This document shows, piece by piece, positions 25,301-31,035 of a DNA stretch of 64,000 bases. Source of the DNA: Bathymodiolus brooksi (lineage: Eukaryota > Mollusca > Bivalvia > Mytilida > Modiolidae); the NCBI GenBank assembly GCA_963680875.1, contig OY804584.1, forward strand, positions 91,200,031-91,264,030, given 5' to 3'. The translations under genes and the position numbers were made by a program. The first letter of the stretch is position 1. Every line of letters begins with the position of its first letter. The notes beneath the pieces were generated by a model, which ran no database searches, was not told the origin of the DNA, and was given only the letters and a program-made list of their open reading frames with translations.

Positions 25301-28300
25301 GCCAAGATTGGGTCAAACCACCTCAAGTGTGGTAGATCATGGGTTTGAACCCTGGTCGGGTCAAACCACCTCAAGTGAGGTAGATCATGGGTTTGAGCCA
25401 AGATTGGGTCAAACCACCTCAAGTGTGGTAGATCATGGGTTTGAGCCAAGATTGGGTCAAACCACCTCAAGTGTGGTAGATCATGGGTTTGAGTCAAGAT
25501 TGGGTCAAACCACCTCAAGTGTGGTAGATCGTGGGTTTGAGCCAAGATTGGGTCAAACCACCTCAAGTGTGGTAGATCGTGGGATTGAGCCAAGATTGGG
25601 TCAAACCACCTCAAGTGTGGTAGATCATGGGATTGAGCCAAGATTGGGTCAAACCACCTCAAGTGTGGTAGATCGTGGGATTGAGCCAAGATTGGGTCAA
25701 ACCACCTCAAGTGTGGTAGATCGTGGGTTTGAGCCAAGATTGGGTCAAACCACCTCAAGTGTGGTAGATCATGGGTTTGAGTCAAGATTGGGTCAAACCA
25801 CCTCAAGTGTGGTAGATCATGGGTTTGAGCCAAGATTGGGTCAAACCACCTCAAGTGTGGTAGATCGTGGGATTGAGCCATGATTGGGTCAAACCACCTC
25901 AAGTGTGGTAGATCGTGGGTTTGAGCCAAGATTGGGTCAAACCACCTCAAGTGAGGTAGATCATGGGTTTGAGCCAAGATTGGGTCAAACCACCTCAAGT
26001 GTGGTAGATCGTGGGTTTGAACCCCGGTCGGGTTAAACCAAAGACTATGATATTTGTATTTGTTGCTTCTCCACTTAGCACACAGCACTAAGAATAAGAG
26101 CAAAGACTGATTGACTAAGAATACTGTGTTAGAGAGAAGTGACATATCTATCTGTGTTAGAGAGGAGTGACATATCTATCTGTGTTAGAGAGGAGTGACA
26201 TATCTATCTGTGTTAGAGAGAAGTGACATATCTATCTGTGTTAGAGAGGAGTGACATATCTATCTGTGTTAGAGAGGAGTGACATATCTATCTGTGTTAG
26301 AGAGGAGTGACATATCTATCTGTGTTAGAGAGGAGTGACATATCTATCTGTGTTAGAGAGGAGTGACATATCTATCTGTGTTAGAGAGAAGTGACATATC
26401 TATCTGTGTTAGAGAGGAGTGACATATCTATCTGTGTTAGAGAGGAGTGATATATCTATCTGTGTTAGAGAGGAGTGACATATCTATCTGTGTTAGAGAG
26501 GAGTGACATATCTATCTGTGTTAGAGAGGAGTGACATATCTATCTGTGTTAGAGAGGAGTGACATATCTATCTGTGTTAGAGAGGAGTGACATATCTATC
26601 TGTGTTAGAGAGGAGTGACATATCTATCTGTGTTAGAGAGGAGTGACATATCTATCTGTAGATTGTTGTTTCATTGAGCTAGCACTATAAAAATACAACT
26701 AAGCATGTTGGTCTAGTACAAAGAGGACATCATCATCATCTCATCACAATGTAACTTGTTCTCGCCATGATAAAAATTACTCACTTGGTGTTAAACAACA
26801 ATCACTCACTCACTATAATGGTGTAGTATATATCCCTGTATGACAATAAGTTGGTCAGTCATTGGATAATGTTTGATTATTTTTTTCATGTTTGAAAAGT
26901 AAAAATTTTGTTCTTTTTAATTATGTTCCTCATCTATTCTTGCTCACATCTGTAAAGTTTCATGGAAAAAAGATCAATAATAATGACACACTGACCCATA
27001 TTTGTTTACTATCCTTTTTCCAAATGGTGTTCTATTACGTCACATAAGGCCGATCAAAGGTCAATAAAGCACATTATTTTGTCATTGGTCAACCAAACAT
27101 AAAAAGTAAACCAGATTAAGAAAGTACAGTATTTTAGCTTTTTCAGTGTAATTGTTTTGTCTGAAAAATTTCAAAATATTTTTTTTTTAAATAGTTTGAA
27201 ATTGAAGTATTAAAAATTAATTATTTGATGCAAATATTAAACTTGTTTACCCATATAATAAAGTATTTAATCCAGTGAATTTGGTGTTTTTGCTTTTGTC
27301 AATACAATCTATTAGACTGACTACATCCTGCCATATTTTTGTAAAACAATTAATGACTGATTTCAATTTATTATCACAGAGTGGTAACAATACAGATTTG
27401 TTGATGCTATCTGTAATAATGACTGGTTTTTTTTACCCAGATAATCTAATTTTTCTGTCTGGTTTAATTTAATTCTCTGTTCAATTTATGCTATAAATTT
27501 TGATTATTGCTGTTAAATTAATTCTTTTTCTATCTTCTCTGTGAATTTCATTTCATTACCCCAAGAAGTAAGGGGTATATTTGTTATTAAAGCAGCAGTG
27601 GAAATGCAAAATAATCTGCCATTTTGTGACTAATGGAGAGCACTTGTATGTATTTTCCCGGTAAAATCAGCCATTTTCTAGAAAATGGTGGAATCTGAAT
27701 GATCAATCATCATATTTTCAAAGTATTTTAAAATACAATTTGCTTGGCCTACATTCCAGAAACGGTCATGAACTGTGAAAACGATTATGTCAACAAACCG
27801 GAAAGATAAAAATGCTTGGGGAATACCATCGATGGAAACATATTTAACAAGCATAATGATCAGGAAAAAAAGACATTAGTAAAAAGGATCTTTTTTTACT
27901 TGCATGGAATTGATTAAATTCAAACTTCTCTTTTTTAATCTCATCTTGTAATTTTAACGTTGAAAAGAATTCCTTCTGTGTTTATGTACGCTATAAATAT
28001 ACAGAATGACGTCATTGGTCTCGTGCTGTGCCAGAATGGTAAATCAAAACAAGTGACCGACTTTATTGCATGACCGAGCAGATGTCACGACACGATATTA
28101 TATCAAATTTGCTCTTTTTATACATCCTTTAATGTACCATGGTACATCAATACAATTCTGGGTTTTATTTTGGTCATTATTGAAGTCATGGAAATACCAG
28201 ACTCCAGAATGGTTGCAGGAAACAGAATTTTTTTTTTTAATTACAGTGAAATCTGTCTAATCAGAACACTAAAAAAACATGGAATTGTGTATAATGAGAA

Positions 28301-29719
28301 CTTTAAATGAAATCTAAATTTTGGATATTTAATCTGTTTAAACCAAATTTCTAATCCATACACAAAAGTTAGTCCCAAGGAGTTTCTGATTAAACAGGTT
28401 TTACTGTAGTAATTTCTTATTTACATGTAAGTTAAGGTGGGAAGATGCCCTCCACATCAGGTGCTCCGGAAGGGTAGGCAGTTCCTGCTCCACTAGTGGC
28501 ACCCGTTGTGTTACTCTTGATCAACTTTTGTCTTGATGTTTATATCATGGTTTTTAATTACCTGTATGCACTGGTAAAACTTGCACTCATTGGTTGAATG
28601 TTTGGAATTTCCCAGGGTTCAGAGTTCACACTATCTTTACTGCTTTGTCTTGTCAAATTATTGTTATCCTCCACCACATCAGGAGACGCTGCCCCTGTAA
28701 AAACAGTATGATTAATTGATTGATTGGTGTTTAATGCCAACTTTAGTGAAAAAAAGCATGTGAATCATAGTCAAACTTTACTTTATCCTTTAGTATACAT
28801 ACAGTCAAATATCCCCATGTGGTCACCTCTATTAAGCAGTCACTTATATTTAAAGGTCACCATTTCTTGTCTTGTCATAGAAAATTTCATATGAATTGAA
28901 TCTCTTTTAAGAGGTCATTTGTCTTTATAAGGCTACAATTTCTTTAACTCAAATGTGACCTCTTAATACAGGTTTGACTGTATACGTAGTTTGATTTACA
29001 AAATTTAGCAGAATATTTGAGTTGTCAATGATTATGAATGGAATAATATTCTAACTTCGATTTATCAAAGAAAATTCATCTTTACTCGTGTTCCAGATAC
29101 AAATGTAACAAGATTCAACTGTGTATGGAATCAATAACTTTATGACAGATAACTGTATACTATGGGGAATCTTTTAGTTTGGGTTGAATTGCTAAGCTAC
29201 TTTTTTTTTTTTATTGCAGAAGGATATGCATTATAAAAGGGGGACTATTGTATCTAACTTAGTGTACACAACATGTTTCTAGAGTAACCAACCTTTCAAT
29301 CTGAAGTCAAAATTTAGCCAACTGTCAATCAAAAATCAAAATTTAACCAATCTGTCAATCAGAATTTAACCAACTTGTCAATCAAAAATCAAATTTTAAC
29401 CAATCTGTCAATCAAATATCAAAATTTAACCAATCTGTCAATCAAAATTTAACCAACCTGTCAATCAAAAATTTAATCAACATGTCAATCAAAAATCAAA
29501 ATTTAACCAATCTGTCAATCAAAAATGAAAATTTTAACCAACCTGTCAATCAGAAATCAAATTTGATTTCTTTATTAAAAGTAACATACCATTTTCCAAG
29601 TTGCCACTAAATCCATCTATAGTGTTGAGAATGTCTTCTTTTGAAGGTCGAGGTTTAGAGAAGATTGAATTTCTCTCTTGGTTAGTCTTAGTACCTGCTG
29701 ATCTTAATCTGCTAATCAT
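1139..29719 (-). CDS. TBC1D5: TBC1D5-like Rab GTPase-activating protein, 5' part (gene span, introns included)
   Basis: TBC1D5 is a Rab GAP (Rab7 is its known target) that binds retromer and LC3 and acts in endosome recycling and autophagy. I assembled the exons by eye on the minus strand. Each has an AG acceptor and GT donor, and reading phase is kept across all junctions except exons 8-9. Exons 1-8 give 262 residues. A WEKL core near residue 91 sits where the vertebrate LC3/VPS29-binding motif lies. The TBC domain then follows, with the arginine finger in IKQDVIRT (Arg202) and the glutamine finger in YKQGMHEL (Gln237). Later exons carry [28 protein letters not shown] and [16 protein letters not shown], all close to the vertebrate protein. 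The first ~88 residues are diverged. The gene continues beyond position 1, so roughly the C-terminal half is missing. Introns are full of transposons and minisatellites. Product call is firm; exact exon set between 13460 and 3825 is not. Confidence 0.93.
1366..1622 (-). mobile_element. SINE family A copy
   Basis: Read on the minus strand it starts with a tRNA-like head (ATGGTAATTGGATTTACAAC, B box near GTTCGAATACC), a body ATTATGTGATAAAG, the GGTTTCCTCCACC block and the tail CGCCATAATATAACC...GGCATTAAACGCAATAACCC. It is one of about ten family A copies here. It lies in the intron between TBC1D5 exons 10 and 11. Confidence 0.85.
1985..2105 (+). mobile_element. SINE family C head fragment
   Basis: Contains TCGAGTGGTTCAGG (A-box-like) followed by TTGTTGACTTCTGGCCACCA, resembling a Ser/Leu-type tRNA with a long variable arm. 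The same phrases occur at 41905. The 3' part is absent. Confidence 0.5.
2188..2257 (-). CDS. TBC1D5: TBC1D5-like exon 10
   Basis: 70 bp, TTTGTAG acceptor and GTAAGG donor. It completes the tyrosine codon and encodes [20 protein letters not shown] plus QCR, matching the AVFSQLMETAEPWF block. The following vertebrate linker (EHDGQKGKE) is shorter here. Confidence 0.93.
2532..2944. mobile_element. MITE with word-iterated inverted ends and TA duplication
   Basis: The ends are CCGTAAATTGGGAAATTTTG and its inverted partner CAAAATTTTCCGATTTACGG, flanked on both sides by TA. The inner ends repeat the word GTGTGTTTAATTTTGGCC several times, in both orientations. No coding capacity. The TA target fits mariner-like mobilisation. 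Confidence 0.8.
3377..3555. mobile_element. Palindromic mariner-like MITE, family P1
   Basis: Ends CAGTCAAACCTG and CAGGTTTGACTG flanked by TA; the interior repeats AGGTCACCTSTATTAAAAGG-type phrases in both directions. About 180 bp. The end sequence resembles pogo/Tigger-type termini (CAGTnnAACC). Confidence 0.85.
3775..3825 (-). CDS. TBC1D5: TBC1D5-like exon 9
   Basis: 51 bp, TTTACAG acceptor and GTAAGT donor. It has one leading base, 16 codons ([16 protein letters not shown]) and two bases of a tyrosine codon completed by exon 10. It matches EEMKTVLNPEYLEHDAY of vertebrate TBC1D5. The leading base does not fit the phase-0 end of exon 8, so a small exon is missing from the model. Confidence 0.92.
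4684..4901 (-). mobile_element. SINE family A copy, 3' part (split by hAT insertion)
   Basis: Tail and body of a family A SINE, ending (plus strand) at GGCACTGATTGCAAG. The missing 5' head resumes at 8628. The tail carries telomere-like AACCCTAACCCC. Confidence 0.88.
6736..6857. mobile_element. Short hAT-type MITE
   Basis: Ends CAAGGGCGAATCCAGG and inverted CAGGGGCGGATCCAGG, with G-runs inside (TTAGGGGGGGCGCA). The hexamer CTTGAC sits at both edges. Reading frames over it are incidental. Confidence 0.6.
7102..7802. mobile_element. 701-bp element with word-iterated ends and 8-bp target duplication
   Basis: Flanked by identical CTCTACAA at 7094-7101 and 7803-7810. The left end repeats words like AAATTGCCGATTCCC five times; the right end repeats ATTCGGCAATCTGGG in the opposite orientation. 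The centre is AT-rich without coding capacity. It splits the hAT transposase region. Confidence 0.88.
7816..8166 (+). pseudogene. hAT transposase C-terminal relic
   Basis: One frame is open for about 115 codons from 7816 to a stop near 8164. It reads [20 protein letters not shown], then [28 protein letters not shown], and [20 protein letters not shown] with [20 protein letters not shown]. The KPRxCGRQ...SPEDYYRKSIxxPFLDxLxxEMxxRF pattern is typical of hAT transposases annotated in animals as ZMYM- or 52-kDa-repressor-like proteins. No start codon, catalytic core or dimerisation end is present, and the upstream part is cut by the 7102-7802 element. A fossil, not a gene. Confidence 0.75.
8628..8677 (-). 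mobile_element. SINE family A copy, 5' head (other half of 4684-4901)
   Basis: Carries TTGTAAATCCAACTACCATG and CAATCATGACG, the tRNA-like head on the minus strand, continuing the SINE interrupted at 4901. Confidence 0.85.
9540..9770 (-). mobile_element. SINE family B copy, 5' part
   Basis: On the minus strand: a tRNA-like head with B box near GGTTCAAGCTTGGG, then CCAAAGACAATAAAACTGG, GTTGCTTCCC and the CTCAGAATCAGAATAATGTG block. The 3' tail is missing. Confidence 0.75.
10173..10193 (-). CDS. TBC1D5: Candidate TBC1D5-like microexon (FDPSSPQ)
   Basis: A 21-bp segment between TTTTCAG and GTGAAT would add FDPSSPQ after HASE, where vertebrates have a short SAQPSE linker. It keeps phase 0, but exon 9 needs a preceding exon ending two bases into a codon, so this piece alone does not solve the junction. 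It may be chance. Confidence 0.3.
10297..11685 (+). mobile_element. Hairpin-ended repeat H2 with ~166-bp internal units
   Basis: Near the left end is GATACCCCCC; the right end is a hairpin, TATACCCCCC...GGGGGGTATA at 11650-11682, preceded by (GGAC)n. The core is six diverged units; CCTTCCAAATTTTGGACAG recurs at 10663, 10832, 10998, 11162, 11329 and 11493 (spacings 164-169 bp). Each unit has TTCATGCACATCTGCAGGTA and TAGGAGGAGTTGCGCTTAC. No coding capacity. Confidence 0.8.
13460..13534 (-). CDS. TBC1D5: TBC1D5-like exon 8
   Basis: 75 bp, 25 codons in phase 0, TTTCAG acceptor and GTAGAA donor. It encodes [20 protein letters not shown] then LHASE, almost identical to the vertebrate protein. It lies 120 bp from the edge of the 45-bp minisatellite at 13654. 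Confidence 0.96.
13654..15318. repeat. 45-bp minisatellite, about 37 units
   Basis: Unit built from GGAAATGATGTGTGTGTTTG, TGTGCTTCACC and TAAAGTAAGTGAGT. Two unit types, GGAAATGATG and GGAAATGTGG, are mixed irregularly (about two to one). One unit near 15080 is 4 bp short. It abuts the 3' end of the SINE at 15318, whose tail resembles the end of the unit. Intron of the TBC1D5-like gene. Confidence 0.97.
15318..16722 (-). mobile_element. SINE family B copy swollen by an internal 45-bp array
   Basis: The plus strand runs from GTGATTGTTATTGAAAACC (3' tail side) through the array to AATTGGATTCCTAGCA, then ATTTTATAGTTTGGTTTCAA, CCACGATCTACCACACTTGA and ACATAACCAATGTGGTTCAC (5' head side). The middle of the SINE is partly deleted. 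The array units derive from the tail-proximal segment AACAAGTTACATTTTGATGA found in other copies (20530, 62825). Confidence 0.85.
15343..16600. repeat. 45-bp minisatellite inside a SINE, about 28 units
   Basis: Unit: AACAAGGTACATATTGATGA, GATGATGTGAATGT, ATACTTTGTAG. Variants are TATAC/TATGC and GATGATG/GATGTTG. Long reading frames on the minus strand follow from the unit length being a multiple of three. Confidence 0.97.
16753..17550. repeat. 33-bp minisatellite, about 24 units
   Basis: Unit: ACAATCAGAAAGTAGTGTAA plus CAGAACCTGTCAT. Very homogeneous; only a few single-base variants (for example AAAATAG at 16926 and 17060), so recent expansion or homogenisation is likely. It begins 30 bp after the SINE head at 16722. 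Confidence 0.97.
17985..18035 (-). mobile_element. SINE/LINE 3' tail fragment
   Basis: Reads TTGATTGGTGTATAATGCC then CAGTATTTCAGCTATTTCGTGG, the shared 3' tail in reverse orientation, with nothing upstream. Confidence 0.6.
18116..18218 (-). CDS. TBC1D5: TBC1D5-like exon 7 (glutamine finger)
   Basis: 103 bp, TTTTTAG acceptor and GTACTT donor. One base completes the Thr203 codon; 34 codons follow. It encodes [20 protein letters not shown] and ends in SYKQ, so the catalytic glutamine (Gln237 of YxQ) is the last codon. The middle ([10 protein letters not shown]) is less conserved than the ends. Confidence 0.94.
18406..18639. mobile_element. Palindromic MITE, family P3
   Basis: Ends CAATAAACTTGTCTTTAGAG and inverted CAGTACAACCTGTCTTTAGA with TA flanks; GGCCAC/GTGGTCTCT phrases on both sides. 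Small reading frames here are incidental. Confidence 0.65.
19351..19675. repeat. 27-bp minisatellite, about 12 units
   Basis: Unit: AAAACATGAGAATCCCTTTT plus TGTGATC, with variants AATCACTTTT and TGCAATC; the last two or three units are decayed. Confidence 0.93.
20486..20800 (-). mobile_element. SINE family B copy, near full length
   Basis: From the tail (GAGTGAGTGCTGTTTAACAC, TTTTTCAGCTATATTATTGC) through CAATGAGATGATGTCTGC, CATTATCCTGATTCC and CAAATACCAATTTTATAGTC to the head (CCCACAATCATCTAG). It has no internal array, so it shows the unexpanded form. Confidence 0.8.
21030..21286 (-). mobile_element. SINE family A copy, near full length
   Basis: GGTGGAGGAAACCGGAGTAC, TTATCACATAATGTTGTATC, B-box region GTTTGAACCCTG (minus strand) and head CATCGTGGTCATGATCGTAT. 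It ends 36 bp from TBC1D5 exon 6. Confidence 0.88.
21322..21389 (-). CDS. TBC1D5: TBC1D5-like exon 6 (arginine finger)
   Basis: 68 bp, TTTTTCAG acceptor and GTAAGT donor. It encodes [20 protein letters not shown] and then IRT, which carries the TBC IxxDxxR signature (Ile196, Asp199, catalytic Arg202). A GT inside the exon at 21351-21350 looks like a donor, but only the longer exon keeps the IxxDxxR motif and joins exon 7 in frame. Confidence 0.95.
21480..21545 (+). mobile_element. SINE/LINE 3' tail fragment with ATCA repeats
   Basis: GGTCGCCATGATATGGCTGA then AATATTGCTAAACACCATAA and (ATCA)n, the shared tail in forward orientation. Confidence 0.65.
21838..22165 (+). repeat. Dispersed repeat R1 with a 60-bp local triplication
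   Basis: TAACTAGAGTAACAC, GTTTTTAGTGGGGTTCCTGT and CTTGTAGATCATTGTTC also occur at 60380-60600, and on the minus strand at 28430-28530. The end is triplicated locally: GATTTACAGATTCTGATTAC recurs near 22012, 22068 and 22130. Possibly the 3' end of a retroelement; class unknown. Confidence 0.7.
22199..23409. mobile_element. 1.2 kb DNA transposon with perfect 17-bp inverted ends
   Basis: CTGTGTTAGCGGTAGAC at 22199-22215 is exactly inverted as GTCTACCGCTAACACAG at 23393-23409. Both flanks read GCCAT (22194-22198, 23410-23414), a 5-bp duplication. Ends repeat short GCCAC words, including TTAGCCACTGTGGCTAA. A second element is nested at 22503-23008. No transposase recognised. Confidence 0.85.
22503..23008. 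mobile_element. 506-bp element with word-iterated ends and 8-bp target duplication
   Basis: Flanked by CATGCTTG at 22495-22502 and 23009-23016. The left end repeats GGGTCCGTTCGCCCT-like words three times; the right end has the inverse words AGGGCGAATGGACCC and AGGGCGAACGT. The interior is AT-rich with no real coding sequence. Confidence 0.88.
23466..23543 (-). CDS. TBC1D5: TBC1D5-like exon 5
   Basis: 78 bp, 26 codons in phase 0, TTTCAG acceptor and GTAAGA donor. It encodes [13 protein letters not shown] and NNPLSQSDE, matching the TNPRKVVG and NNPLSQDEG blocks of vertebrate TBC1D5. A nested DNA transposon ends 57 bp downstream of it (at 23409) within the next intron. Confidence 0.95.
23568..23712. 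mobile_element. Palindromic MITE, family P1 (shortened)
   Basis: CAGTTAAACATGCCC to CAGGTTTAACTG, TA flanks, 145 bp; it lacks part of the left arm found in other copies. Confidence 0.8.
24077..24166 (-). CDS. TBC1D5: TBC1D5-like exon 4
   Basis: 90 bp, exactly 30 codons in phase 0, with a TGCAG acceptor and a consensus GTAAGT donor. It encodes [20 protein letters not shown] followed by [10 protein letters not shown], aligning with the vertebrate LFLCVLPQDKSQWISRIEEL helix region of the TBC domain. Confidence 0.95.
24246..24513 (+). mobile_element. SINE family A copy, full length
   Basis: Head GGCCATTGTGGTCGCATCAT, ATGGTAGTTGGATTTACAAC, B box AGTTCGAATCC, body, GGTTTCCTCCACCAATAAAA, tail ATATTGTTGAAAGTGGCGTT and CTATAACCATAACCC. 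This orientation reads as a tRNA-headed SINE, which fixes the strand of the family. Confidence 0.9.
24789..24897 (-). CDS. TBC1D5: TBC1D5-like exon 3 (LIR-like motif, start of TBC domain)
   Basis: 109 bp, TTTCAG acceptor and GTATGT donor. It encodes GEWEKLF at residues 89-95, matching the vertebrate KEWEELF segment reported to bind LC3 and VPS29, and ends with [13 protein letters not shown], nearly identical to the vertebrate [12 protein letters not shown] that opens the TBC fold. Confidence 0.95.
25120..26036. repeat. 48-bp minisatellite derived from a SINE head, about 19 units
   Basis: Unit: GTCAAACCACCTCAAGTGTG, GTAGATCGTGGGTTTGAGCC, AAGATTGG. It corresponds to the tRNA-like head of SINE family B; each unit includes a B-box-like GGTTTGAGCC or GGTTTGAACC. 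A minority of units read GAACCCTGGTCGGG, the presumed ancestral form. Reading frames on both strands are by-products. Confidence 0.96.
26125..26658. repeat. 28-bp minisatellite derived from mid-SINE, about 19 units
   Basis: Unit: TGTGTTAGAGAGGAGTGACA plus TATCTATC. The unexpanded counterpart at 40105 reads TGTGTCAGAGTGGAGCTACA. Highly uniform: only AGAGAAG/AGAGGAG and one TATATC variant. Confidence 0.96.
28244..28406. mobile_element. Palindromic mariner-like MITE, family P2
   Basis: CAGTGAAATCTGTCTAATC to inverted CAGTAAAACCTGTTTAATC, TA flanks, 163 bp. Confidence 0.8.
28430..28530 (-). repeat. Dispersed repeat R1 fragment
   Basis: On the minus strand: GAGTAACACAACGGGTGCC, ACTAGTGGAGCAGGAACTGC, TTCCGGAGCACC, the same phrases as 60385-60450. 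Confidence 0.65.
28562..28694 (-). CDS. TBC1D5: TBC1D5-like exon 2
   Basis: 133 bp with a TTTTTACAG acceptor and a GTAATT donor. It opens with two bases that complete the glycine codon from exon 1 and ends with two bases of a serine codon. It encodes a serine- and acid-rich linker (residues 45-87) ending in SASFTSAY, which parallels the TFNSYR stretch before the conserved WEELF motif of vertebrate TBC1D5. Confidence 0.85.
28708..28746 (-). mobile_element. SINE/LINE 3' tail fragment
   Basis: GATTGATTGGTGTTTAATGC next to TBC1D5 exon 2; only the last ~40 bp of the shared tail. Confidence 0.5.
28802..28980. mobile_element. Palindromic MITE, family P1
   Basis: CAGTCAAATATCCCC to CAGGTTTGACTG with TA flanks; the interior matches the 3377 copy (ATTTCATATGAATTGAA). 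Confidence 0.85.
29290..29568. repeat. Degenerate ~20/31-bp tandem repeat
   Basis: AACCAATCTGTCAATCAAAA recurs about nine times, with or without an extra ATCAAAATTT. It ends 22 bp before the donor of TBC1D5 exon 1. Confidence 0.85.
29590..29719 (-). CDS. TBC1D5: TBC1D5-like exon 1 (start codon)
   Basis: The exon runs from an AG acceptor (exon base 29735) to a GTATGT donor just below 29590, so at least one untranslated exon lies further upstream. The start is ATG at 29719-29717. An earlier ATG at 29732 opens a six-codon frame that stops at TAG overlapping the true start region, a small upstream ORF that could dampen translation. It encodes 43 residues plus one base of a glycine codon, beginning [12 protein letters not shown]. 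It is polar, with no signal peptide. Vertebrate TBC1D5 also has a variable, disordered N-terminus here, so this exon is assigned by continuity and not by similarity. Confidence 0.85.
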
Positions 29720-29806
29720 CCTGAAGTCTCATGGCCTAAAAAACAAATAAGAAATTGAAAATTGTTCAGATCATTTATATCTACAAAATTTATCTATAAA
29801 CAATTA

Positions 29807-29972
29807 CAGTGAAATCTGTCTAAACTGAACACTGGATAAACCGGAATCCTGTATAAACCGAACTATAAATAGATTCATAATGCGTGACATTTAATTTACA
29901 TAATCCCAACACCTGTCTATTCCGAGCACATAACTTGGTCCCAAGGAGTTTCAGTATAGACAGGTTTTATTG
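29807..29972. mobile_element. Palindromic MITE, family P2
   Basis: CAGTGAAATCTGTCTAAACT to inverted CAATAAAACCTGTCTATACT, TA flanks; 70 bp upstream of the TBC1D5 exon 1 acceptor. Confidence 0.8.
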
Positions 29973-30261
29973 TATAAACAAATATTCACCACATTTAACA
30001 ATTTTCTGTAAGCCATGTGCTCAAATGTGGTTTCGTGTTTTCCCAAGAAATTCATTAAGACATTGTGCTATTGTGCAATCAGAGGACACTCAAAACTGGT
30101 ATGTGTTATTTTATGAATTCAGAGGGCAAAACAAAAGAAGTTTATCAATTGTCAGATACATGTGGTACCAATGTTAAAACTATTTATAGATCTCCAATTT
30201 TTTAATACTGTTATTATACTAATATTATAATAGTAGAAGTAATTTTAAGGTGAGATATTGC

Positions 30262-30345
30262 TATAATTTCACAAATTTGAAAAGGGCATAGAACTCCATT
30301 GTGAGGGTTGAATGGTGCTTAAAAGGGGAAGGCACCATGACTAAA
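30262..30345 (+). mobile_element. SINE family C 3' fragment
   Basis: TTTCACAAATTTGAAAAGGG, TTGAATGGTGCTTAAAAGG, AGGCACCATGACTAAAAT resemble 42240-42335. Confidence 0.45.
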
Positions 30346-30415
30346 ATAACATATGGCTATACTGAGTACACGTGTACCCAAGGTTTGGAGTCAAACAGAG
30401 ATAGTCCTTAGTGGT

Positions 30416-30652
30416 GATTGGGTTAGAGTTATGGTGTTTAACGCCACTTTCAACAATATTTCAGCTATATCGTGGCAGTCAGTTTTATTGGTGGAGAAAA
30501 CCACTGACCTGCCACAAGTTACTGATAAACTTTATCACATAATGTTGTATCGAGTATACCTCGCCTGAGCGGCGATTCGAACTCACAACTTTAGTGGTGA
30601 TAGGCACTGATTGCATAGGTAGTTGTAAATCCAACTACCATACAATGGGATT
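30416..30652 (-). mobile_element. SINE family A copy
   Basis: GGTTAGAGTTATGGTGTTTA (tail), TATATCGTGGCAGTCAG, TTATCACATAATGTTGTATC, GGTGATAGGCACTGATTGCA, GTTGTAAATCCAACTACCAT (head). The GGAGTACC block is deleted. Confidence 0.87.
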
Positions 30653-30899
30653 GGTACTGATTGTATTAATAGATGTAAATACACTCTACCATGTTGCTGT
30701 GGAAACTATAGAGCTAAAGATTGTTTATCACAAAATCATAGGAAAATCTTATTTATTATTTACAGCATCTTCTTTATTCATTATTTTGCAATTAGACTTT
30801 TACATTTCAATCCCAGATTTTTAGTGTTTCACAATTTTCCTGAAAAAAATAATAAAATTTCTAATACTGCAGAAGTTGAGAACATTTTTTGGTTGGTTA

Positions 30900-31035
30900 A
30901 ATAAATTTTCATCAACAAATTATTTGTCAAATTTTATTTCCTGTCCAAAGTTCTAAAATTTTTGTTTCATGGACTCATTTGTCAAATTTTATTTCCTGTC
31001 CAAAGTTCTAAAATTTTTGTTTCATGGACTCTCTC
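30900..31035. repeat. 60-bp direct duplication
   Basis: TTTGTCAAATTTTATTTCCT...TTTCATGGACTC occurs twice in tandem, at about 30916 and 30978. Confidence 0.8.

Larger units (their letters stand above)
25120..26818 (+). mobile_element. SINE family B copy carrying two internal arrays
   Basis: After the 48-bp array the SINE continues with AACCAAAGACTATGATATTT, GCTTCTCCACTTAGCACACA, the 28-bp array, then GATTGTTGTTTCATTGAGC, AAAATACAACTAAGCATGTT, AACTTGTTCTCGCCATGATA and CAACAATCACTCACTCACT. The order of parts is that of an ordinary family B SINE. Confidence 0.9.

Noticed and set aside
25057..26145. 362-residue minus frame and 248-residue plus frame with repeats ([30 protein letters not shown])
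   Set aside because: Both come from the 48-bp array; opposite strands are open because the unit is a multiple of 3 without stops.
26820..28240. Further coding exons upstream of TBC1D5 exon 3
   Set aside because: The intron is AT-rich; the short frames at 27275 and 28066 lack splice sites and similarity.
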